This document shows positions 1 to 6,200 of a stretch of DNA of 12,660 nucleotides, piece by piece; position 1 is the first letter of the stretch, and each line of letters opens with the position of its first letter. This stretch comes from Balneolaceae bacterium (GTDB lineage Bacteria; Bacteroidota; Rhodothermia; Balneolales; Balneolaceae): assembly GCA_021767245.1 (NCBI GenBank), contig JAASTO010000062.1:1-12660 (forward strand). The letters run 5' to 3'. The translations under genes and the position numbers were made by a program. The notes under the pieces were generated by a model, which saw nothing but the letters and a program-made list of their open reading frames with translations, was not told where the DNA came from and searched no databases.

Positions 1-110
1 CAATACGTTCTAAAAAATTGAATTAATAATATTCGAATCTGAAGAATAAGATTTTTATCTTTGGCGCCTCGCATGTAACAATTTCGTTGTACTGCGGATA
101 CATACAAATA

Positions 111-184
111 GGGCCCGTAGCTCAGTTGGTTAGAGCAGTCGACTCATAATCGATTGGTCGCAGGTTCAAGTCCTGCCGGGCCCA
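111..184 (+). tRNA. tRNA with CAT anticodon (tRNA-Ile2 or elongator tRNA-Met)
   Basis: A full cloverleaf can be drawn. The acceptor stem is 111-117 with 177-183 (7 perfect pairs), the D stem is 120-123 with 133-136, and the anticodon stem is 138-142 with 150-154 around a 7-base loop with anticodon CAT at 145-147. The T stem is 160-164 with 172-176 and its loop is TTCAAGT. The discriminator is A184, and CCA is not encoded. CAT can mean elongator Met, or Ile2 whose C34 is changed to lysidine by TilS. The C-G pairs at acceptor positions 4 and 5 and the overall similarity to remembered E. coli ileX lean towards Ile2, but this is not settled. The gene is probably the insertion target of the integrase encoded just downstream. 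Confidence 0.95.
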
Positions 185-189
185 CAATT

Positions 190-217
190 ATTGAGAGGGT
201 GTAAAAACCCTCTCAAT
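190..217 (+). terminator. Hairpin after the tRNA, probable terminator
   Basis: There is a perfect 11-bp stem (190-200 with 207-217) around the 6-base loop GTAAAA, starting 6 bases after the tRNA. It lacks a long T tract, so it may act as a processing or termination structure. It could also belong to the attachment region. Confidence 0.6.
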
Positions 218-271
218 TCCCTTCTAAGCCAAAAAAAGCCTACTTACTTACACAAAGTAAGCGAACGCAAA

Positions 272-297
272 GGAATGAAAGTGTACACTTTCATTCC
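272..297. repeat. 26-bp perfect palindrome
   Basis: The arm GGAATGAAAGTGT (272-284) is followed directly by its exact reverse complement (285-297), with no spacer. It could be a cruciform or a binding site for a dimeric protein such as a recombination directionality factor. Function is inferred from position only. Confidence 0.85.
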
Positions 298-309
298 CCT
301 ACATTCCCA

Positions 310-333
310 ACTACTATGTACACTACTATGTAC
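310..333. repeat. Tandem 12-base direct repeat upstream of the integrase
   Basis: ACTACTATGTAC occurs twice head to tail (310-321, 322-333). The first 11 bases recur at 439-449, inside the start of the integrase gene where they encode part of its Tyr-rich N terminus. Direct repeats of this size near int are often arm-type binding sites. That role is inferred here. Confidence 0.75.
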
Positions 334-364
334 AATTTTGGGATGGCCGTTCGCAAAGGCTGCT

Positions 365-396
365 GAATTTAGAGTTCGCTTACCGAACTTTAATTC
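365..396. repeat. Hairpin just before the integrase start
   Basis: AGTTCG (373-378) pairs with CGAACT (384-389) around the loop CTTAC. The stem extends outward with one G-T pair and one bulged T to 365-396. It ends 14 bases before the integrase ATG, so it could mask the int ribosome site or be a protein-binding dyad. Confidence 0.5.
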
Positions 397-410
397 AGAA
401 GGCTCCTACT

Positions 411-1586
411 ATGGCATTTCTTATCAAACGCGGCAAATACTACTATGTAAATTTTTACTCTGAAGAACTGGGTAAAAAGAATGTTCGAAAATCATTGGGC
501 ACCCGACACAAGGATGTTGCTCAGAAAATGGTAACCGAACTCGAAAAACTGGACTCATTAGGCAAGATCAATCCCTTCTCCAAAGGATTCAATCCCAAGA
601 AGGTTTTGCAAAGAAAAACCAGTAATGAAACCACTGACTGCAACACGGTCAGTGAATCCATCGAATTATTTTACAAATCAAAAAATCACCTCTCTCCGGC
701 AACCATTGGAGCCTACCAGCGAGCTTTAGATCATTTTGTTGAATTAAATGAGTTATCGGATGTACCCCCAACCAATGTTCTTAGCTACCATTTTGAAAAT
801 GTGATCTTCAAAAAAGGAATTACTTCAGCTACAAGGCACTACTATTTCCGACATTTCCGATCATGGTGGAAGTTTCTTCTGAAAAAGAACATTGTGGAGA
901 AGGATTACTTTCCAATGCTTAAGCAGGATTTACCGAGAATTAGAGAAAATACCCGGCCAAAAATGATTTCTGAGGAAGAACTTGGAATTCTTTTTAAGAA
1001 ATTTGATGAAGAGTTAGCCAGAAAGAAAGAATTACCCGAATTTGACCCAAATTTGGTTCAACACTGGTTCAAACCGATTGTGGCATTGTATTTCTATGGC
1101 GGACTCCGAAAACATGAAGCTGCTTATGATCCGGAGCTTTCCTACTCTGGACTGAAAGGAGAAAATCTGATCTATGAAGATGGAGAGCTTAGCTACATTT
1201 CACTTCCACCTACTAAAGGCAGAAAAGAACGGTTGATTCCAATCATCAATGAATTGAAAAAAGAACTGGATGCGCATTTAAAGGTTCGTGGTAAGATAAG
1301 TCCCAGTGACTATGTATTTATTTACACAGGTGGAAATACAAAAGGCCAACCGGTTCGCGGTATGAGAGTGTATCGGGAGTTTAAGCGCTACTGCAAAGAA
1401 GCTGGGATTCCAACCTCTCGAACTTTACATGGGATGAGACACCAAGCGGTTACTACCTGGATTGAAAAAGGTTTTCATACAGCTGAAGCGAGTTATATGG
1501 CTGGACATTCGAGCCAGAAAGTAACGGAAAAATACACCCATTTGACTGTGAAAAGACTTAAGGATAAAATGAAAGCTCTCTCCTGA
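411..1586 (+). CDS. Tyrosine recombinase/integrase of an integrative element
   Basis: The 391-residue protein has the usual length and layout of phage-type integrases. Residues 1-50 form a short basic, Tyr-rich arm-binding region. Residues about 80-165 form a SAM-like core-binding domain (SESIELFYKS through the SWWKFLLKK helix). Residues about 185-385 form the catalytic domain. The catalytic residues expected of the family are visible: R233 (GGLRKHE), probable K269, H340 and R343 in LHGMRH, H366 in AGHSS, and the nucleophile Y375 in EKYTHL. It should cut and rejoin DNA between the element's att site and the host tRNA 3' end. The ATG at 411 has AGAAGG upstream and gives a natural domain start. 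It reads away from the tRNA 226 bases upstream. No excisionase gene is seen in the window. The gene appears intact. It could also be a non-tRNA integron-like recombinase, but the context makes that less likely. Confidence 0.93.
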   Translation: MAFLIKRGKYYYVNFYSEELGKKNVRKSLGTRHKDVAQKMVTELEKLDSLGKINPFSKGFNPKKVLQRKTSNETTDCNTVSESIELFYKSKNHLSPATIGAYQRALDHFVELNELSDVPPTNVLSYHFENVIFKKGITSATRHYYFRHFRSWWKFLLKKNIVEKDYFPMLKQDLPRIRENTRPKMISEEELGILFKKFDEELARKKELPEFDPNLVQHWFKPIVALYFYGGLRKHEAAYDPELSYSGLKGENLIYEDGELSYISLPPTKGRKERLIPIINELKKELDAHLKVRGKISPSDYVFIYTGGNTKGQPVRGMRVYREFKRYCKEAGIPTSRTLHGMRHQAVTTWIEKGFHTAEASYMAGHSSQKVTEKYTHLTVKRLKDKMKALS

Positions 1587-1631
1587 TTTATAAATTTATA
1601 TGAGATTAAAACAATTTTATCAATTTTTAAT

Positions 1632-1662
1632 TTGACTCTGTACCATACTCCAGGTCTTATAT
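1632..1662 (+). promoter_or_regulatory. MerR-type operator-promoter with 19-bp spacer
   Basis: A -35 element TTGACT (1632-1637) and a -10-like TTATAT (1657-1662) are 19 bp apart. This overlong spacing is what MerR-family activators correct by twisting the DNA. The spacer carries a 6-4-6 imperfect dyad, CTGTAC (1638-1643), CATA, CTCCAG (1648-1653). It has the same geometry and position as the mer operator I recall from Tn501 (CCGTAC, 4 bases, GTACGG). It lies 39 bases upstream of the Cys-rich peptide gene. The likely regulator is the MerR protein encoded at 1935. Assignment is by pattern and recall, without a search. Confidence 0.75.
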
Positions 1663-1701
1663 TGGTATTGAATTATGTTTCGAATAAAAAGAGGAAATAT
1701 C

Positions 1702-1848
1702 ATGCCATTTAAGAAAGGAGATGTTTATAAATGTCCAGATGAAAATTGTGGATGCGAGGTAACAGTAACTAAAGGAGCACCACCCAGTTGTGGTGGTAAC
1801 CAAAACCCAACGTGCTGTTGTGGTAAAATTATGGAAAAGAAAGAATAA
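1702..1848 (+). CDS. Small Cys-rich, desulforedoxin-like metal-binding peptide
   Basis: This 48-residue protein carries 7 cysteines: C11, C16 and C18 in the first cluster (CPDENCGC), C30 alone, and C38-C40 in the last (TCCCGK). A first knuckle with paired cysteines, a middle loop, and a final CCG-K-M segment recalls desulforedoxin or a zinc ribbon, but the extra cysteines suggest a metallothionein-like thiolate cluster. It has no signal peptide, so it should be cytosolic. GAGGAAA sits 5 bases before the ATG at 1702. An in-frame ATG at 1675 would add 9 residues but has a poorer ribosome site. It lies directly behind a MerR-type promoter and ends at a strong terminator, so it is probably a separately induced metal-scavenging or metal-handling peptide. 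Exact function is unknown. A redox (rubredoxin-like) role is the main alternative. Confidence 0.8.
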   Translation: MPFKKGDVYKCPDENCGCEVTVTKGAPPSCGGNQNPTCCCGKIMEKKE

Positions 1849-1863
1849 CAATTAGTAATTAAT

Positions 1864-1891
1864 GAGCCGGGTATTATGCCCGGCTTTTCTT
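1864..1891 (+). terminator. Rho-independent terminator after the Cys-rich peptide gene
   Basis: The 7-bp stem AGCCGGG (1865-1871) with CCCGGCT (1879-1885) encloses a 7-base loop and is followed by TTTCTT. It separates the peptide gene from the MerR gene. Confidence 0.88.
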
Positions 1892-1915
1892 AATAATTGA
1901 TTGGTTTGTTAAACG

Positions 1916-1921
1916 TATAAT
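1916..1921 (+). promoter_or_regulatory. Possible -10 element for the MerR gene
   Basis: A perfect TATAAT lies 13 bases before the MerR start codon. No good -35 hexamer is seen at 16-18 bases upstream (TTGATT at 1897 is only 13 away). If real, the promoter has a very short leader and is weak or activator dependent. Confidence 0.35.
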
Positions 1922-1934
1922 AGAAGTCAGTGAA

Positions 1935-2396
1935 ATGATGAGAGAAAACCAGAATGAAAAGTATCAAGACATCACCACTTTCAAAATTGGTGAAGTAGCT
2001 CGCCGTGCAAAAGTTAATAAAGAAACCGTCCGTTACTACGAAAAACGCAGTCTCATTCCCATACCTGACCGAAGGCGTTCCGGTTACCGTATATTTACGC
2101 AGCGGCACATTGATCAAATTAAATTTATCAAACGGGCGCAAGAGTTGGGGTTTACACTGAGCGAAATCAAGGAACTGCTGGAACTACGAATTGATGAGGA
2201 CACCACTTGTTCAGTGATCAAAAGTGAAGCGCAAGAAAAATACCAAGATGTGGTGGAAAAGATCGAAGACCTACAACGAATAAAGAATACCCTGGTAGAT
2301 TTAATTGATTCTTGTGCTGGGGAAGGACCTAAAGGAGACTGTCCTATTTTAAAGGCTCTTGAAGGCGAAAATAAAAACATCCTTGGCAATAAGTGA
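1935..2396 (+). CDS. merR: MerR-family metal-responsive regulator, Hg-type cysteine pattern
   Basis: This is a 153-residue dimeric DNA-binding activator. Residues 15-85 form the winged helix domain (FKIGEVARRAKVNKETVRYYEKR, then SGYRIF). Residues about 86-122 form the dimerisation helix, and the C-terminal metal loop follows. C92, C127 and C136 are spaced 35 and 9 apart. This is the same as C82, C117 and C126 of mercuric MerR, which bind Hg(II) with three thiolates. Copper-sensing CueR has Ser at the first position and an 8-residue spacing, so this is unlikely to be a Cu(I)/Ag(I) sensor. Zn, Cd or Pb sensing remains possible. The stop is followed by the repeat-rich gap 2397-2599. A fitting operator is seen only upstream of the Cys-rich peptide (1632-1662), not before the pump genes. 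The start could be M1 or M2 (adjacent ATGs). No merA, merT or merP is present in the window. Confidence 0.9.
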   Translation: MMRENQNEKYQDITTFKIGEVARRAKVNKETVRYYEKRSLIPIPDRRRSGYRIFTQRHIDQIKFIKRAQELGFTLSEIKELLELRIDEDTTCSVIKSEAQEKYQDVVEKIEDLQRIKNTLVDLIDSCAGEGPKGDCPILKALEGENKNILGNK

Positions 2397-2429
2397 ATTT
2401 TTGAAAGTGTTGATTAGATATAGATTTAT

Positions 2430-2559
2430 AACATAATTCGTTTACGATACTTTTGAGATAAGACAATAAATTTCGTTTAAAATTGGGTTAGACTCATAAT
2501 TAGTTCAACAGAATATTTGAAATTTGTCTAATTATGGATTTTGTTTATCGAATTATGTT
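2430..2559. repeat. Nested inverted repeats in the gap before the secreted Cys/His protein
   Basis: AACATAATTCG (2430-2440) is the exact reverse complement of 2549-2559. Inside it, CATAATTAG (2495-2503) is the reverse complement of 2528-2536. All four arms share CATAATT-G, so this gap holds two inward and two outward copies of one 9-base motif. GAATTATGTT from the last arm also occurs at 1670-1679, before the Cys-rich peptide gene. A candidate Bacteroidota -7 element (TACTTTTG, 2448-2455) lies within but lacks a clear TTG partner. Possible operator sites; the AT-rich context makes chance hits more likely. No gene is seen in 2397-2599. Confidence 0.5.
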
Positions 2560-2599
2560 CCATCTTTCATGGATAGAATTAATTACATATACTTGAAAC

Positions 2600-3049
2600 G
2601 TGAAAATTTCTTTAACATATCGCTTTATTGCATCGGTGCTCAGTCTGAGTATCCTGATTGGGGTTTCGGTTCCAACCGGACTTCATGCTATGTCAAATGA
2701 ACTATGTGAAGAGTTGCAGGAAATGGGAATCCATATGCAGGCTCAAAGTGAACATGCTGAAGATTGCCCAATGACTGTTGAGTTTGCCGAAGTACCGGAA
2801 CACCAACATCATACTGAAACCGATGAAGATCAAGATCTTGGTATTGTTTGTGCCTGCTCTGTTGAGGAATTATCAGTTAAGACCGAAGCTCCTTTATTTC
2901 AAAAAGTGAAAGTCAAGGTTCTGGCTGTAGTCCAGATAATTGCGGAAGATCACACGAACCAAACTGAATCCGACTATCACGCTATTCAAACTTCGGATTC
3001 CTATTCACAACCACCCATCTTTTTAGCCAACGAGTCCTTTCTGATTTAG
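2600..3049 (+). CDS. Secreted Cys/His protein preceding the RND metal pump (HYC_CC_PP-like)
   Basis: This is a 149-residue protein with a signal peptide at about 1-30 (hydrophobic 8-24, then HA at 29-30) and no other membrane segment. The mature part is acidic and holds C36, C56, C84 and C86 (a CAC), a histidine cluster HQHH at 68-71, and a C terminus QPPIFLANESFLI. This layout recalls the small Bacteroidota proteins called HYC_CC_PP that sit beside heavy-metal RND pumps, although the HYC and CC motifs are not exact here. The Cys, His and Met residues suggest periplasmic metal binding. The only usable start for a signal peptide is GTG at 2600, because TGA lies two codons upstream. The stop is 159 bases before the pump gene. 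Function in this family is not established. An unrelated metal-induced envelope protein is possible. Confidence 0.75.
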   Translation: MKISLTYRFIASVLSLSILIGVSVPTGLHAMSNELCEELQEMGIHMQAQSEHAEDCPMTVEFAEVPEHQHHTETDEDQDLGIVCACSVEELSVKTEAPLFQKVKVKVLAVVQIIAEDHTNQTESDYHAIQTSDSYSQPPIFLANESFLI

Positions 3050-3080
3050 GGATCGGTATATCTTTTCTCCCCTAAAGTCA

Positions 3081-3098
3081 TTCCTGTAACGTCAGGAA
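3081..3098. repeat. Small hairpin between the secreted protein and pump genes
   Basis: TTCCTG (3081-3086) pairs with CAGGAA (3093-3098) around a 6-base loop, 32 bases after the upstream stop codon. No T tract follows. It may be an mRNA stabilising or regulatory structure. Confidence 0.35.
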
Positions 3099-3143
3099 CC
3101 TTGATTCTTGTACTATCTATCTATTGTAAAAAATAGGCTTCAA

Positions 3144-3179
3144 GGTCTCAGATATCTATCGAGAGATGACCGCTTTTTT
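3144..3179 (+). terminator. Possible terminator or attenuator just before the pump gene
   Basis: GGTCTC (3144-3149) can pair with GAGA-GACC (3165-3171, one bulged T), with a small GATA/TATC hairpin in the loop. GC and six T follow (3174-3179). It ends 29 bases before the pump ATG. It could end the upstream transcript, or partly block read-through into the pump operon. The stem is weak. Confidence 0.35.
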
Positions 3180-3208
3180 AATTGTACCGATTCATCAATA
3201 ATAAACTC

Positions 3209-6200
3209 ATGCTAAATAAAACCATCCGGTTTTTCCTGGAAAATAAACTTGTAGCTGTACTATTCTTGCTAGTCTTAGTAGGCTGGGGACTTGCAGTAGC
3301 TCCCTTTAATTGGAATCTTGACTTTCTTCCTCGGGATCGTGTTCCTGTGGATGCTATTCCCAACCTTGGGGAGAACCAACAGATCGTTTACACTGACTGG
3401 GAAGGACAATCACCTCAAGATATAGAAGACCAGGTTACCTATCCTTTGACCACTCAGTTACTGACTGTGCCTGGTATCAAAACCGTTCGAAGTAATTCCA
3501 TGACAGGTCTTTCCATCATTTACATCATTTTCGAAGAAGACGTGGATTACTATTGGAGCCGCTCTCGCATCCTTGAAAAACTAAACTCGCTTCCTGCCGG
3601 CACTATCCCTCAAACTGCAAAGCCCGCCCTTGGTCCTGATGCTACCGGACTAGGACAGATATTTTGGTACACGCTGGAAGGCAGGGATCAAAGTGGAGAG
3701 CCAGCAGGTGGGTGGGACCCCCAGGAGTTACGGTCTATACAAGACTTTTATGTGAAATACGGACTATCAGGAGCTCAAGGTGTGGCAGAAGTCGCCTCCA
3801 TTGGAGGGTACGTAAAAGAGTACCAGATCGACATCGACCCAAACAAACTAAAAACGTATGGGGTTACTCTGCCTGAAGTGATTGATGCGGTTCGGAAAAC
3901 CAATGCCGAGACCGGTGCCCGAACTATTGAGATGAATAACGTGGAATATCTGGTTCGGGGAATTGGATATATAGAGAATCTGGAAGATTTGGAATCGGCA
4001 GTGGTTAAAGTAGTGGATAATACGCCCATTCGAATTCAGGACGTTGCCTTCGTAAGTATGGGGCCGGCTCCACGAAGAGGTGTACTGGATAAGGCTGGAG
4101 CAGAAGCCGTTGGTGGAGTAGTCGTAGCCCGGCAAGGTGCCAATCCCCAGCAGGTAATTGATAATATAAAAGCACAGATCAAAGAGATTTCTGCCGGTCT
4201 GCCTGTAAAAACCCTTGAAGACGGAACCGAATCTCAAGTCACCATTGTACCATTTTATGATCGCTCAACGCTGATCTCTGAAACCTTGGGGACGCTAGAA
4301 GAAGCCCTCACGCTTCAAATACTGATTACCATTATCGTGATCGTTATAATGGTACTGAATCTGCGAACTTCGGTGTTAATTTCTGCAATGCTCCCCATCG
4401 CTGTACTCATGACCTTCATTGCCATGAAGTATTTTGGTGTGGATGCTAACATTGTGGCCCTTTCCGGAATCGCTATTGCCATTGGTACCATTGTGGATAT
4501 GGGAGTCATCCTTTCTGAGAATATGCTCCGGCATTTGGAAGAAATGGAGGAAGATGAATCACTTCTGGAAGTTATATACAATGCTACTGTTGAAGTAGCC
4601 GGGGCTGTATTGACGGCCATAACCACCACCATTGTGAGTTTTCTCCCGGTCTTTACGATGATCGCTGCCGAAGGCAAACTATTCAAACCATTGGCTTACA
4701 CTAAAACCTTCGCGCTGATTGCTTCCATTATCATTACAATCACACTGATCCCACCCTTTGCCCATTGGTTCTTTGGGTTAAAGATCAACAATCGGAAATT
4801 GAAACTGAGCTGGAACGGTTTACTGGTGATCGGAGGATTCATTGCCATGTTGACTGTTTCAGGTTGGGGTGGTCTGTTGATCATGGGCTTCGGACTAATC
4901 AATGGCGTGGGATTCTTTTTAGGCGAAGAATATCACAAACGAATTCCAATTCTCAACAACGTACTTTCTGTAGTGGTAGTAACCTGGCTACTGACAGAAT
5001 ACTGGCTTCCTTTTGGGCCATCGGTCTCTTTTGCAGGTAATTTGTTTTTTATCGTTTTAGTGATCGCCCTTATTCTTGCCACCTTCTGGCTCATCATCAA
5101 ATATTATCAACCCATTATTAGTTGGTGTCTGGATCATAAAAAGATTTTTCTAACCCTTCCATCCTTTTTCGTGATTTTTGGGGTGGTAATTTGGCTGGGC
5201 TTTGCAACTACCTTTGGATTTGTAGCCAAAAGCTTTAATACGGTCGGGGTTGATATAAGCGAAACATCCGTTTGGACTTCAGCGTCCGAAGCTTTTCCAG
5301 GACTGGGTGAAGAATTTATGCCCGCCCTGGATGAAGGAGCTTTCCTTTTAATGCCTACTACGATGCCTCACGCCGGTGTAGAAGAGGCAGAAGACGTGAT
5401 GCGTAAAATAGACCTGTCTGTTAACTCCATACCGGAAGTTGAAATGGTTGTTGGAAAAATGGGCCGGGCTGAATCAGCTTTGGACCCGGCACCTATCTCC
5501 ATGTTCGAAAATGTGATTCAATATAAATCGGAATACAAAACGGATGAAAATGGCCGACGGATGCGATTCGAGGTCAATGATTCAGGGGAGTTTGTAAGAG
5601 ATGAAGATGGAGAACTGATTCCGGATGAAAACGGTGAGTATTTTCGCCAGTGGCGCGATCATATTCACTCCCCGGATGATATCTGGGATGAAATTGTAGC
5701 CGCCGCACGGATTCCCGGAACTACCTCGGCACCAAAACTTCAACCCATTGAAACACGATTGGTGATGCTGCAATCTGGCATGAGAGCCCCTATGGGTGTC
5801 AAAGTAAAGGGAAGTGATCTTCAAGAAATCGAAAATTTTGGTTTACAATTAGAAGATGTCCTGAAGAATGCTGAAGGCGTAAAAGCTTCATCGGTATTTG
5901 CGGAACGTATTGTTGGTAAACCCTATTTGGAAGTTCATTGGAACCGGGAACAGTTAGCCCGCTACGGGTTATCCGTTCAAGACGTGCAGCAATTTATGTC
6001 GATGGGTGTGGGTGGGATGGCAGTCTCAACCTCCGTTGAAGGGCGCGAGCGATACCCTATTCGTGTTCGTTTTGCCCGCGAGTTAAGAGATAACCCTGAG
6101 GCTTTAAATGAACTTTTGGTTCCCACCAAGACGGGTGTTCAAGTACCTCTTTCACAACTGGCTGAGATCAAATACCGCCAAGGACCACAAGCTATCAAAA

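Larger units (their letters stand above)
257..383. repeat. 10-bp inverted repeat pair flanking the palindrome and direct repeats
   Basis: GTAAGCGAAC at 257-266 is the exact reverse complement of GTTCGCTTAC at 374-383. The pair brackets the 26-bp palindrome and the tandem direct repeats, as arm-type sites of an att region might. Confidence 0.55.
185..410. other. Probable attachment-site (att) region of an integrative element
   Basis: This is the 226-base non-coding stretch between the tRNA 3' end and the integrase start. It is packed with a terminator-like hairpin, a 26-bp perfect palindrome, a tandem 12-base direct repeat, a 10-bp inverted pair about 107 bases apart, and a hairpin ending 14 bases before the integrase ATG. 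Tyrosine recombinases that insert at tRNA genes normally keep arm-type and directionality-factor sites next to int, so the placement fits. Which site binds what is inference. No second copy of the tRNA 3' end was seen in the window, so the partner att site must lie outside it. Confidence 0.5.

Noticed and set aside
191..463. 90-codon reading frame between tRNA and integrase
   Set aside because: It runs through hairpins and palindromes, overlaps the integrase start in another frame and has no recognisable protein features.
1657..1851. 64-codon minus-strand frame opposite the Cys-rich peptide
   Set aside because: It is the shadow of the plus-strand Cys-rich gene, which has a ribosome site, promoter and terminator in the right order.
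1935..2396. CueR-type copper regulator
   Set aside because: The first metal position is Cys (C92) instead of Ser, and the loop cysteines are 9 apart instead of 8, which fits Hg-type MerR better.
3182..3208. TTG start adding 9 residues to the pump
   Set aside because: The ATG at 3209 begins with the family-typical MLNK segment. The TTG lies almost on top of a terminator-like T tract.
3848..4237. 129-codon minus-strand frame inside the pump gene
   Set aside because: It overlaps strongly conserved pump coding sequence and shows no domain or ribosome site.
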